This document shows, in pieces, positions 1-9,644 of a DNA stretch of 64,000 bases. Each line of letters starts with the position of its first letter. Position 1 is the first letter of the stretch. The stretch is taken from assembly GCF_036492635.1 (NCBI RefSeq), contig NZ_AP025307.1, positions 62,001 through 126,000 of the forward strand, read 5' to 3'. The notes beneath the pieces were generated by a model. The model ran no database searches. It was given only the letters and a program-made list of their open reading frames with translations, and was not told the origin of the DNA. The stretch is from Aureibacter tunicatorum. Its GTDB lineage: Bacteria; Bacteroidota; Bacteroidia; Cytophagales; Cyclobacteriaceae. A program made the translations under genes and the position numbers.

Positions 1-176
1 GGATCAGAAGCGACTTTATGGACAAGAAGTTTTCACTGGCGCTTCAAGCCAGAAACCTGCTTTCATCCATCAAATATGTGACAATCACAGAAGATGGAGA
101 ATTGTTTACATACAATCATAATTCACCCGAAGCACCGTCAGTGTCTTTGACATTAACTTACAGATTTAGGCAATAA
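1..176 (+). CDS. Outer-membrane beta-barrel protein, C-terminal end
   Basis: An open frame enters from the left edge and ends at a TAA at 174-176, giving about 57 residues. They alternate polar and hydrophobic residues and end with a strand of the form LTLTYRF, as in the last strand of a TonB-dependent or OMP_b-brl outer-membrane barrel. The stop overlaps the ATG of the next gene (TAATG), so the two are probably translationally coupled. An outer-membrane receptor next to a LytS/LytTR sensor pair is a common Bacteroidota arrangement. The family cannot be set more exactly from this fragment. Confidence 0.6.
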   Translation, partial: IRSDFMDKKFSLALQARNLLSSIKYVTITEDGELFTYNHNSPEAPSVSLTLTYRFRQ

Positions 177-1255
177 TGGCAATCCAATTCCTTCCAATTA
201 GTGTTACACCTAAAGAGTTTATCGTGAAAACATATCAAACTGATTATTTCTCAAGTCCAATGAATCTAATCGAATCCAATAAATACCTTAATGTAACGCT
301 TCATCTGGCTATATGGGGACTGTTTCTGATCCTGCCTCCTTTTCTAATAGATCAATTTGAAAGAATCAAAGACTACTCGTACTTTCAATATTATGTGAGT
401 TTTTCCTTCTTGATTCTCATCTTTTATTTGGGAAAAACTCTAATGAAAAGAAGACAAACCTTAGCATTTATCATTGTCATGACTATCTCCTATGTTATGT
501 ACATGAAAGGACCAATATATATCAGTGAAGCATTAGATATCACCAATACAAGCTCTCCCATTGTTACTCCCAGCCAAAGGTCAAAAGCCGAACTCGGTTA
601 TTCCATCCTTTTCATGATCGCGCTAGCTTCGAACATAATGCTGTACTTGTTCAAAGTCAGCAAAAAGCTAAAAGAAGAACACGCGAAAGCTGAATTGTCT
701 CTGCTTAAATCTCAAGTAAATCCCCATTTTCTATTCAACAGCCTGAATACAATTTATTATTTGACTTTAAAGAAAAAAGATAGCGCTCCAGAGGCAGTGA
801 TGTCGCTATCGGATATGATGCGCTATGTGTTGACAGAGTCAAATAAAGAAAAAGTCTTGCTAGCCAAAGAGATAGAATATATCAACGAGTATTTGAATCT
901 GCAAAAAATGAGAATGCCCGAAAAAACCAAAATCAATTACTCTGTCAATATCGAAGACGAAAACATAAACATCGCCCCCTTGCTGTTGATTCCATTTATT
1001 GAAAATGCATTCAAGTACGGCATAAGCGCCAACACATTCACATCGATAGACATCAAGTTGAGCTTGGAAAAAAAATGCTTGCAACTTCATGTGCAAAATC
1101 AAATATTTCAAAATGAAGGAGAAAAAATAAACAGCACAAAAAACGGCATTCAAAATGTATCCAAAAGGTTGGAATTGATTTATCCCAAACGGCACGAATT
1201 AAGTATCGAGAAAATCGATCACTTATTTACAGTTAATCTATCCATCCAATTATAG
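176..1255 (+). CDS. LytS-type sensor histidine kinase
   Basis: Inner-membrane sensor kinase of the His_kinase (PF06580) type, 359 aa. The N-terminal half has several hydrophobic segments (about residues 40-160). A cytoplasmic linker follows, then the phospho-acceptor block NPHFLFNSLN with H184, and a degenerate HATPase_c domain with the N-box form FIENAFKYG near residues 275-285. It should pass phosphate to the LytTR regulator that starts 8 bp downstream. The ATG overlaps the stop of the upstream barrel gene, which supports this start. The signal sensed is unknown. Confidence 0.9.
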   Translation: MAIQFLPISVTPKEFIVKTYQTDYFSSPMNLIESNKYLNVTLHLAIWGLFLILPPFLIDQFERIKDYSYFQYYVSFSFLILIFYLGKTLMKRRQTLAFIIVMTISYVMYMKGPIYISEALDITNTSSPIVTPSQRSKAELGYSILFMIALASNIMLYLFKVSKKLKEEHAKAELSLLKSQVNPHFLFNSLNTIYYLTLKKKDSAPEAVMSLSDMMRYVLTESNKEKVLLAKEIEYINEYLNLQKMRMPEKTKINYSVNIEDENINIAPLLLIPFIENAFKYGISANTFTSIDIKLSLEKKCLQLHVQNQIFQNEGEKINSTKNGIQNVSKRLELIYPKRHELSIEKIDHLFTVNLSIQL

Positions 1256-1262
1256 AAAGAAC

Positions 1263-1958
1263 ATGAGTAAACACCTGATATGCATAGCGATAGATGACGA
1301 GCCATTCGCATTGGAGCTTATTAAAGAATACTGTCGAAAGGTACCCTCAATAGAATTGACAAGAACTTTCAACAATCCGATAGAAGCCTCTTATTTTCTA
1401 AAAAACAATCATCCGGATATCATATTCTTGGACATCAAAATGCCCGAACTTTCAGGCATGCAACTAGCTCATAAAATAAAACAATCCGTCATCATATTCA
1501 CTACAGCCTATAGCGAGTTCGCCGCAGAAAGCTATGACTTGGAGGCTGTCGACTATTTGATGAAGCCATTCAACTTTCAGCGATTTTACAAAGCCATTGA
1601 AAAAGCGGAGAAATATATTCAACTTAAAAATCAAAAACACAAACCGGCAATCTCTTCCTATATCCAAGTAAAAGTCGAATACAAAAACATTCAAATCAAT
1701 ACAAATGAAATCCGATACATTGAAGCGATGGATAACTATGTGAAAATCTTTACAGAACAAGATTGCTATATCACAAAGCTATCCATGAAAGCCATACTTA
1801 AAGAATTGCCTGACAAGGAGTTCTTCAGAATCCATAAATCTTACATTGTATCAAAACAACACATAGACTATTTCTCAGCCAGTGACATCGCAATGGGAAA
1901 TAAAACACTGCCTATTGGCCGAAAATACAGCTCCGAATTCTCCGAATTCATGTCTTAG
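1263..1958 (+). CDS. LytTR-family response regulator
   Basis: A 231-aa regulator with an N-terminal receiver domain (acidic pair D11/D12, phospho-acceptor D57 in FLDIKMPE, conserved Lys in LMKPF) and a C-terminal LytTR DNA-binding domain from about residue 130. It follows the kinase gene by 8 bp and is its obvious partner. LytTR regulators bind direct repeats upstream of their targets, but no target site was identified here. It is convergent with the acyltransferase gene, with only 5 bp between the stops. Confidence 0.92.
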   Translation: MSKHLICIAIDDEPFALELIKEYCRKVPSIELTRTFNNPIEASYFLKNNHPDIIFLDIKMPELSGMQLAHKIKQSVIIFTTAYSEFAAESYDLEAVDYLMKPFNFQRFYKAIEKAEKYIQLKNQKHKPAISSYIQVKVEYKNIQINTNEIRYIEAMDNYVKIFTEQDCYITKLSMKAILKELPDKEFFRIHKSYIVSKQHIDYFSASDIAMGNKTLPIGRKYSSEFSEFMS

Positions 1959-1963
1959 CTTAT

Positions 1964-3133
1964 TTATCCCATGATCCATTTGGCTTTTGACCATTTGTAT
2001 ACTATCGCTACAAATGCCCATGTAACGATCAATAACAATACTGGATCGATAATCATCATAACTGGAACCGGCAAGCTCAATGACTCTGTCAAGCTATGAA
2101 TAGGCCCCAAAAAACAATAATGAGACAAATAAATACCCAGACCGCATTTAGTCAAATTCGACAATAAACTCTTTAAACGCTCAGACTTTATTTTTACTTT
2201 TTGCACAATCAAGAATACCGATGCTGTCATCATCGCAACATTCAAGGAACAATATGTATAAAAGAGCTCAACCTCATATTCAGTTGAGTTGGGATCTGAA
2301 ACCATCGACTTGAAGCCAATAAATGTAAACAAGTAACCTGCAATGAATAATGGCATCGCGACAGCCAATGTCTGCTTCCAGTTCATTTTATTGTGATGAT
2401 ACAGATAATATCCTAACAACAAATAGCCATTGAATCCGGCAAAATAATAAAATGTTCCAAATGCATTCCATGAACACAAGCCAAACAGATCTTTGCCTAA
2501 GTATTCATGAGCGTATGGCAACAATAAGCTTACTCCCCATATACATAAAAATAACTCTAAATCTTTTTTAGATGCTCTGGAAACCCATGCAGAAAATATC
2601 GGCAGATAAAGATACAGCCCGATCAATAAATACAGATACCAAAGATGTGTCGTATAAACATTGAACTTAAAAGGTATAAGCGCAATTCGATTAATCGCAT
2701 CCGTAAAAGTCTGGGATGGACTTTCCCCTGCCCAAGCGAAGAAAGTGTTAATAAATTCAGGCTTAAAACCCAAAATACCTGTGATCCAAGGGAACAAATT
2801 ATAAAAAACTGCCCAAATTAAAAAAGGCGCTAAGATTCTGCCCAAACGTTTCTTGTAAAACTGCCTCATGCTCATATCATGCTTGACTGGAATCAAAAGG
2901 AGTCCGGTAATCATGACAAATAAAGGAACGCTTGGTCTCATAAATGATCCAAATACGCTTCCCCACAATACATACCATGATTGAGATCGTTCGCTTGGCG
3001 GAACATTGTCAGTAGCGTGAATCGACAAAACCATAAATATTGCGATAAGTCGCAAAACATCCAGCCAGACAATATGCGTCCTACTCTTAGTTAATGAAAA
3101 TGCCCCGTTGGGTAATTGAGAATTCTTAGGCAT
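1964..3133 (-). CDS. Acyltransferase family 3 membrane protein
   Basis: A 389-aa polytopic membrane protein of the acyltransferase-3 family, which O-acylates surface sugars or lipids. Near the N-terminus it has the family's R-x10-H arrangement (R28 and H39 in the first membrane segment, ending LSIHATDN). About ten hydrophobic helices follow. No partner glycan genes lie nearby, so the substrate is unknown. The ATG at 3133 is the only good upstream start. Confidence 0.85.
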   Translation of the reverse strand: MPKNSQLPNGAFSLTKSRTHIVWLDVLRLIAIFMVLSIHATDNVPPSERSQSWYVLWGSVFGSFMRPSVPLFVMITGLLLIPVKHDMSMRQFYKKRLGRILAPFLIWAVFYNLFPWITGILGFKPEFINTFFAWAGESPSQTFTDAINRIALIPFKFNVYTTHLWYLYLLIGLYLYLPIFSAWVSRASKKDLELFLCIWGVSLLLPYAHEYLGKDLFGLCSWNAFGTFYYFAGFNGYLLLGYYLYHHNKMNWKQTLAVAMPLFIAGYLFTFIGFKSMVSDPNSTEYEVELFYTYCSLNVAMMTASVFLIVQKVKIKSERLKSLLSNLTKCGLGIYLSHYCFLGPIHSLTESLSLPVPVMMIIDPVLLLIVTWAFVAIVYKWSKAKWIMG

Positions 3134-3257
3134 GAGATGAAAATTTAATTGTTCCCAAAAATACCTTCTTTATCGTTGGCATTTTTTAATCTAGATTAAA
3201 AAATCAACCGGCAATCAAAACAAGTTGGTTTTCGACAAATAGACCTTGCTAAAATGA

Positions 3258-3824
3258 CTATTTTTTATCCGATCGAAGCTTGCTTAAGTATTGTTGAGTC
3301 ATTCCTAGATATGATGCTATATATCCTAACTTGACCCGATTAAACAACTCCGGGCATTCATTGAGTAAAATATGATATCGCTCTCCGGCAGTTTTTTGCA
3401 TACGCTCAATTCGCCTTGTTTGCAATAACAAAACGCACTCTTGATGAATAATTCTTCCCCAGTTCGCCAAATCAATACAGCTTCTGTACAAGGCTTCCAG
3501 TTTTTCGAACGGTATTGAATATATGACAGAATCTTCCAATGCTTGTACATTTTCAAAGCCCGGAGCATTTCGATACATTGGCAACAAAGCAAAGGTGACA
3601 TCTCCTTCCAAACTAAACCATGTCGTTACCTCTTCACCATCAAAATTGCAAAATGATCTGCATAAACCTTCCTCTATAAAGTATAGATTTCGATTCAATG
3701 TATTGTCCTCTATCAACAAGCTGTTCTTTGGGATATGAAGTAACGTCATCTGCGAACACAATGCGCTGACAGTTGTATCCGTCAAGGGATAAAGACTCTT
3801 CATTGTTCTAATTATATTTTGCAT
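3258..3824 (-). CDS. Crp/Fnr-family regulator
   Basis: A 188-aa protein with an N-terminal cyclic-nucleotide-binding-type beta-roll (about residues 25-120) and a short C-terminal helix-turn-helix (IASYLGMTQQYLSKLR). This matches the small Bacteroidota Crp/Fnr subgroup that often lacks the cAMP-contacting residues. It lies upstream of the acyltransferase on the same strand with a 124-bp gap, and may regulate it or be independent. Confidence 0.85.
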   Translation of the reverse strand: MQNIIRTMKSLYPLTDTTVSALCSQMTLLHIPKNSLLIEDNTLNRNLYFIEEGLCRSFCNFDGEEVTTWFSLEGDVTFALLPMYRNAPGFENVQALEDSVIYSIPFEKLEALYRSCIDLANWGRIIHQECVLLLQTRRIERMQKTAGERYHILLNECPELFNRVKLGYIASYLGMTQQYLSKLRSDKK

Positions 3825-3841
3825 AAGCTATTATTCCCAAA

Positions 3842-4013
3842 TCATGCCTGACTGTTTTTATCAATTGCTATGGCCCATTCCAAGGCTTTTTCCGCATGAA
3901 TTATTGTAGTCTCAAATAAAGGAACAGTCAATTCATCAGACTTGATTAACATTTCTATCTCTGTGCAACAATATGATAAAAACCCTGAAAGAAAAGAATA
4001 GTTGTTACATGCA
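3842..4013 (-). pseudogene. Aspartate/glutamate racemase C-terminal remnant
   Basis: The minus strand carries a short open stretch that resembles the last ~50 residues of Asp/Glu/hydantoin racemases: a CCTEIEMLI block (compare GCTE-type active-site segments) followed by VPLFETTIIHAEKALEWAI and a stop at 3842. An in-frame stop lies just upstream and no start or N-terminal domain is present. Most of the gene is therefore gone and this is a decayed remnant. The assignment rests on motif recall. Confidence 0.5.
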
Positions 4014-4129
4014 CATTGTCATTATGATAAGGTCAATAGCTATAAATAATATTATGTAAAATAATCAACTAAGGAATACTTATTCCCAATGATGAGACTT
4101 CAACAATTAAGCTTCATAATACAATAAAA

Positions 4130-5188
4130 TTACAACACTTTAAAAGCTCTTCGAACCTGCTCCTCTGGAACTGAAAAACAAGTATAACAATCCGGCCGAC
4201 TTACATAAAGCCTTGCTTTGTCTCCATTTCTTGGGAAAAACATTTCTTCTGGAAAAGATTTGTGATCTAAAACGTTATATTCCAAATCAATAAACTCTAT
4301 ATTTTTCAACTGCCCGAATTCCTTAGGCAGTGTTGTAAGTTCATTGGATTGAGCGTAAAATGATTTCAACTTTTTTAGTTGGCCAATCGCTTCTGGAACT
4401 TCCCTTATTTTATTGTTGTTTAGCTTAATAGCTGTTAAATTTTTCCATTCAAATATAAATTCTGGAATAGCATTTAATTTTAATCTGTTAAGTTTGACAT
4501 AATTCATTTTGCTCAGTTTGCCTAACTCCTCAGGAAACTGATCCGTTTTTATTCTCGAAAAATCAACCTCATACATATTCTCACAATTTCCTAGATTTGG
4601 GGAAATATAAGTTATCGGACATTCATTGGCCCATAACAAACAAATATTCATATCGCCCACAAAGTCAGGAATACTATCGATTTTAGTTTTTGATAAAAAT
4701 AGTTTATAAGGAATCGAGTCGTTTTCTTTTTGAAGTTTGGGAAATGACTCCATTGGACAATCATCAAACCTGATATTTTCTATTGAGTTTGGAATTTTAA
4801 TTTCACTTACTCTTATTATAGGGTTGTTCAGAAGCATTAATTCCTTTAAATTTTTAAAAGACATAAGACTATCTGGCAAATCCTTGAAATTAGCTCCTCT
4901 TAGATCTAATCGTGTGATATGCTTTAGCTGATAAATTTCACTTGGCAAATAGTCAAAGTCTTTATTCTGAATATAAACAACTCTAATTAGCCCGTTATCA
5001 TGCTGGTCATAGTTTAAATCTGTGTTCTTCTCATCTATGTCAACAAAACCATATTTATTTTCAAGTATTTCTATAATCTTTTTTTCTCTTTCTAATTCTC
5101 TTTGAAGAGAAATATCTATATGCTTATTTTCTCTATTTGATGAACATGACATTAATAAGCTTATGAAAAATATTATTAGATACTTCAT
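4130..5188 (-). CDS. Leucine-rich-repeat lipoprotein
   Basis: I place the start at 5188 because the protein then begins MKYLIIFFISLLMSC, a lipoprotein signal peptide with a lipobox; an upstream ATG at 5245 would bury it and overlap the previous gene. The mature protein (~335 aa) has several LRR units of the form LxxLxLxxNxIxxVPxxIxxLxxL, densest in the C-terminal half. LRR lipoproteins usually bind proteins at the cell surface or in the periplasm. It starts 14 bp after the stop of the 1461-aa LysM gene, so it is probably the last gene of the AAA/LysM operon. Confidence 0.8.
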   Translation of the reverse strand: MKYLIIFFISLLMSCSSNRENKHIDISLQRELEREKKIIEILENKYGFVDIDEKNTDLNYDQHDNGLIRVVYIQNKDFDYLPSEIYQLKHITRLDLRGANFKDLPDSLMSFKNLKELMLLNNPIIRVSEIKIPNSIENIRFDDCPMESFPKLQKENDSIPYKLFLSKTKIDSIPDFVGDMNICLLWANECPITYISPNLGNCENMYEVDFSRIKTDQFPEELGKLSKMNYVKLNRLKLNAIPEFIFEWKNLTAIKLNNNKIREVPEAIGQLKKLKSFYAQSNELTTLPKEFGQLKNIEFIDLEYNVLDHKSFPEEMFFPRNGDKARLYVSRPDCYTCFSVPEEQVRRAFKVL

Positions 5189-5201
5189 TTTATTGTTTGT
5201 C

Positions 5202-8200
5202 TTAATTAGAGATACCGTCACTATATTTATAATAATCGTAAGCATATTTCTGATGCTTTTTATAAAGATGAATTAATACAAAACTTTCTAAATTAGAAAA
5301 ATTTGCATCTTTTAAGTCAATACTTCCCATAGTATTAATCATCTCTTGAGGACTTTCATGTTCGGCATATTTTCTCATAAAATCGCCATCAACAGTCATA
5401 AGGTCAATCCCGTCCCATGTACTTTTATCCTTAGCTGTAAAAATAGGCGTAAAAAACTTTCGAGCCATTTCATTCAAAGCAGTATTATATCTCTCGCGAT
5501 AAGCTTGCCAAGCAGGGCTTTCATCTGTCTCATAATCAATCCAATAATGATCTTGAATGTATTTCAACTCTTCATCCTCAAAAGCTGACATTCTTTTATC
5601 TTGCTCTTGTTGAGTGATGCTTTTACCTTCTATAGAAGCTTGATAAGCTTGCCATTTTTCATTTCTAAAACATTGAGCTTCGCTCATGATTCGTTCTCGC
5701 TCTTGTCGTTCATCCATCTTATCAGATCGATATTTTAAAGCATTGTAAATCGTCGAAATATAAGTCAAAGTATCCGTTCCTGGAGATTCATAAATCATTT
5801 GCTCCAATCCAACTTCAGCCTCAAAACCAGCCTTCAAAGTGACAATCTTTGCATAAGATGCCTGAGCGGAAACGCCAAATGAAAATTCACCAAAACCATT
5901 AACGTTGGTAAATTGAAGCTTATATCCACCATCATTGACAAAATGGGAAACAATCTCAATACCAACGTCCCAATCCGAATCAGAAGATGTTCTAAATGTT
6001 TTGCCTAAGATCTTCAATGCCTTGCTCTTTCCTTTATTTTCATCTCTGATCTGAACAATGCTTTTGCGCAAATCTCGGCCGCCATTCTTATCAGGCAAAG
6101 CTTTTGAAATTGTTTTTATTAAATCAAGCAAGCCTGAGTTATTAACAATTCCTTTAGCCTTTGAAGACCAAAAACTACCTTCTTTGAGCTGTTCAGCTCC
6201 TCCTTTTATATCTGAATAAAGTGTCTTTAGACTATTCTTGCTCAACGTCAAAGTAGCAGTGATATAGTCTCCGTCATTATCTGAATTCGAATCATGCTTT
6301 ACTTTAGAGTATTCAATAGATAATAGATTAGAGTCATATAACTGGGCATTGATTAGCTGAGCGCTTGAACCGTTCTTCTTATAGAAATCTTCTGATCTAT
6401 CGCTCTTATTTTCTTCACTTCTATCGCCCACATATTTTTTACCTTCGACGGAGGAATAGGAATGATTTACAAGCGACCCTTCCTTTTTTGATGCACCAAG
6501 CTTCGTTGGAGGCGTCTTAGATAGTTTTTGATGTTCTTTGTATAGAATATCGCGATTTTCCTCGTCATCCCAATAAGAAATCATGTCCGAAGAATAAGCG
6601 CCATTTTGCAAATACATGACATACACATTATGGTTCATCTCCACTACGAACTGTTTAACAGATTCATATACATCAGTGCCTCCTATACCTTTAAGCTTTT
6701 GCTCTGCTTCACCGGAAAACACGCCGAGATCAACCCCTTCTTTCAAATACAACTTAATGCTTTTCTTTACCTCAAAAGAACGATCGTCTCCCACTGCCAC
6801 TGATGCCTCTGCTTTCACTCCAATTTCAAAATAAAAAGCAACCACTATTTCTCCTCTCAGATATATTTTGAAACTCAAACTACCGCTGTCTTTGTTGAGG
6901 CTATGCTCCTTACCAAAAGTTGTCATGACAATGTTTTCAAACACATCCGGATCGAACGAATTCTCATCAAATTCCCACGCTCCATCAAAATGCTCAATTT
7001 TCTTCTTGCCCATTTTAAAAGCTCGGCCTTCCATCAAGTGATAATAATACGGAGCTTGCATCACCGCGCTTCTTGACACTCTTATGCCTTCTCCAGGCTT
7101 TAGGTATCTTGTCTTTCCACCTGCGAATGATATTCTCCCATCTTTATGAATCGCTTTCCAATGCGGTTCATTAAGCCTCACCATCTGAGAAAATGACATG
7201 CCATACTTAGAAGCAAGTCCATGAGGAGTATCTCCATCCTTAACTACATAATAACTTGCCGCATTGGCATCATTCTGATTGATAATAAATTCTCCTTGTT
7301 CAAACTCACTGAAATTAGGAGCAGTCCCATCCGACAACAAATTAAATTGATGACTCTTGTCCTCAAGAACTTCTTTTCTGGAAATTACCTTAGGAGTTAA
7401 GTACTTTATGATATTGTTCTTTTCCTCATCGCTAAATAATTGTTTTTCACGATATTCAAAACCTATTCTTTGCATGCCAAAAGTATAATACCCAGTGACA
7501 ACAGGAGTTTTCACTAAACATTTCGCTTTATCAATATCTTTCAAAAACGCGTCGCGTCCTCCATATTCCTCCAAAAAAACTTTGATATTCGAAGCTTTTA
7601 ACCTCAGAGAGGCCAATGCTTGAAACAAAGGGTACAAATCTATATTGTCTTTCTTATGATATGGCGACTTTAAGCAAGGAGCCATAAAGTGTTTTGCTTG
7701 CGCCACGAGTTTTGCCATGGAATTATTTTCCCATAAAGAAACTGCTCCGGTCTTTACTGTGACATCGCCAGAATGAAATTCATCTATCTCCTTTTGATTA
7801 TTAAATGCTTCCATTTTTTGAAGCGGGCTCAAAGAAAAATCCACAAACCATGAATCAATACTACTAATGTAAGAATTAATCGTATTATTTCTCTGCCGAG
7901 TGTATTCACTATACAAATCATTTCGAAGTAAAATATCCTTGCCAGATGTATCAAATTCTATGTGCACTTTCTTTTTTAACATATCAAGCACATACTGATC
8001 GAAGGGGACATTTTTAGTTCCTAAAAATGCAGTCATAAATCTTCCTTCATGAACAGGCTGTCCTTTAAGAGTCTTTTGCACCAATTCTTTACCCTCATCC
8101 AGACGATCCAACATTGACTCGCTGTCCAATATATTTATAATTTGATCCTTAAGAATGTTGATTTGAGCTTGGCTTACCATGTCATTTGCTCTATTATCCA

Positions 8201-9587
8201 CTCCTTTGCGAACAAACTCGCCATTTTCAGTATCAGAATACCAATAATGTGTTAATTTTTCTAATTGAAATGCATCAGGGATCTTTATTCTCTCAGATGG
8301 ATGCAACCATCGGCCTCTTCCTTGTAAACCTTTTGGGACCACTTTTCCGCTTTTCAAGATGCTTTCCCAACCGTTCAATTCCATAACAGCATCTTTGTTA
8401 ACTCCCAGCTTGCTTATAATCCCCCCCAATGTATCGTTACTTCCTATTTGATAATACATACTGTTGCCAATCATAAGCACCTCTCCATTAAGCATGTCGC
8501 CTTTTTGAGGAACATAAATGAATGAGTCTTCGCTTCTAACATGTATTGCCATTTGAATTTGGGACATATCATAATCAAAGTTTCCAAGATAAGACGCTTT
8601 TACAAGCTCCTCGCTTGCAGAATCTTGATTTAACAAAATCAGCGTTTTTCTCAACCAGTTCTCCAATGTGAGATTTCCTTGCGCTATTTGAGCGCTGGCT
8701 TTTTTCAAATCTGCCGCTAGCTTCTGAGTATCATAACTTTTATTTGTTCTGCTTTCCTCTATTTGTTTTCGTTCTCTAATCAATGGCTTGATTTTTACCA
8801 TCATTTGATCATCAAAATCCGTCGAACCCCAGTAGGTATCCAGAATTTTATAGAACAAGTCTAGTGTTTCACTCGAGCAAGCTGCAATTTCTGCAGTTGA
8901 CATATGCGAAAGTATGGTACAAACAAGCTCATTATCACTAAAAGCGGATGTCTCATCAATTACTCTCTTTACCAATTTAGCATTATATGGAGCTATCTTA
9001 GCCAACTTAACGCCTTTCTCTTCATTGGTCAGCTCTAATAATTCCTCTACTTGGCTTTCAACATCTTCATGAGTTGAATTCAATAGTTCAATTGAATCTG
9101 AAGCCGGCAACGAAAAAACATTGAAGTTTGTATAACTTGCATTTAAAGGGTCAAAACTTTCAGCAACTTGGTCATCTTTCAACGGATGGTTCGCATTATA
9201 ACTCCTAACAGCTCCTTTGAATACTCCGTCAAAAATTATTGGCGATAAATCAGAAATGCCACTTGCAGGCACCGCTATTGCTTCTCCTATTTCCAGCCAT
9301 CTTTCCACTCCATTAGAATCGATAATTTTCCCAGTCTCGCTTATGGAAAACCCGAGATATGACATCCAATTAGAAATGTCTGGCAAACCCACTTTTGAAG
9401 CTATACCATAAATATTGTCTCCTGATGCAACATGGTAATAATATTTCTTATCAAATATTTGATAGTACACTTTCCCAGGAATGGACTTTGAAGGAGCGCT
9501 TTTAACTTTTTTACGGGAGCCAATACCGTCTTTATCTTCAGTATTATTTTTTTCTTTGCTTTCCAGTTCTTTTTCTGCGTACATCAC
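5202..9587 (-). CDS. Giant LysM-repeat protein (1461 aa), candidate injection-system component
   Basis: The protein has no signal peptide and opens with a highly charged stretch. Three LysM-like modules are visible: about residues 50-108 (YYHVASGDNIYGIASKVG), 376-440 (YYQIGSNDTLGGIISKLG) and 776-840 (YYVVKDGDTPHGLASKYG). Each ends in a ‘ryLkpGeaIrVP’-like turn. The segments between and after them match no family I recognise; the C-terminal third is rich in Lys, Ser and Asp and includes a Gly/Ala-rich beta-prone stretch. LysM modules occur in baseplate proteins of contractile injection systems (Afp7-like) and in peptidoglycan-binding proteins. The AAA+ gene upstream (57-bp gap) favours a machine-related role. 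An alternative start is the second Met. Confidence 0.6.
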   Translation of the reverse strand: MMYAEKELESKEKNNTEDKDGIGSRKKVKSAPSKSIPGKVYYQIFDKKYYYHVASGDNIYGIASKVGLPDISNWMSYLGFSISETGKIIDSNGVERWLEIGEAIAVPASGISDLSPIIFDGVFKGAVRSYNANHPLKDDQVAESFDPLNASYTNFNVFSLPASDSIELLNSTHEDVESQVEELLELTNEEKGVKLAKIAPYNAKLVKRVIDETSAFSDNELVCTILSHMSTAEIAACSSETLDLFYKILDTYWGSTDFDDQMMVKIKPLIRERKQIEESRTNKSYDTQKLAADLKKASAQIAQGNLTLENWLRKTLILLNQDSASEELVKASYLGNFDYDMSQIQMAIHVRSEDSFIYVPQKGDMLNGEVLMIGNSMYYQIGSNDTLGGIISKLGVNKDAVMELNGWESILKSGKVVPKGLQGRGRWLHPSERIKIPDAFQLEKLTHYWYSDTENGEFVRKGVDNRANDMVSQAQINILKDQIINILDSESMLDRLDEGKELVQKTLKGQPVHEGRFMTAFLGTKNVPFDQYVLDMLKKKVHIEFDTSGKDILLRNDLYSEYTRQRNNTINSYISSIDSWFVDFSLSPLQKMEAFNNQKEIDEFHSGDVTVKTGAVSLWENNSMAKLVAQAKHFMAPCLKSPYHKKDNIDLYPLFQALASLRLKASNIKVFLEEYGGRDAFLKDIDKAKCLVKTPVVTGYYTFGMQRIGFEYREKQLFSDEEKNNIIKYLTPKVISRKEVLEDKSHQFNLLSDGTAPNFSEFEQGEFIINQNDANAASYYVVKDGDTPHGLASKYGMSFSQMVRLNEPHWKAIHKDGRISFAGGKTRYLKPGEGIRVSRSAVMQAPYYYHLMEGRAFKMGKKKIEHFDGAWEFDENSFDPDVFENIVMTTFGKEHSLNKDSGSLSFKIYLRGEIVVAFYFEIGVKAEASVAVGDDRSFEVKKSIKLYLKEGVDLGVFSGEAEQKLKGIGGTDVYESVKQFVVEMNHNVYVMYLQNGAYSSDMISYWDDEENRDILYKEHQKLSKTPPTKLGASKKEGSLVNHSYSSVEGKKYVGDRSEENKSDRSEDFYKKNGSSAQLINAQLYDSNLLSIEYSKVKHDSNSDNDGDYITATLTLSKNSLKTLYSDIKGGAEQLKEGSFWSSKAKGIVNNSGLLDLIKTISKALPDKNGGRDLRKSIVQIRDENKGKSKALKILGKTFRTSSDSDWDVGIEIVSHFVNDGGYKLQFTNVNGFGEFSFGVSAQASYAKIVTLKAGFEAEVGLEQMIYESPGTDTLTYISTIYNALKYRSDKMDERQERERIMSEAQCFRNEKWQAYQASIEGKSITQQEQDKRMSAFEDEELKYIQDHYWIDYETDESPAWQAYRERYNTALNEMARKFFTPIFTAKDKSTWDGIDLMTVDGDFMRKYAEHESPQEMINTMGSIDLKDANFSNLESFVLIHLYKKHQKYAYDYYKYSDGISN

Positions 9588-9644
9588 TCTGATTTAAAAA
9601 ATAACAATATAAACTCTCTTGTGAACTCGACTTGAGATTCATGA

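Noticed and set aside
5189-5245. Upstream start of the LRR lipoprotein
   Set aside because: It would overlap the LysM gene and move the lipobox too far from the N-terminus.
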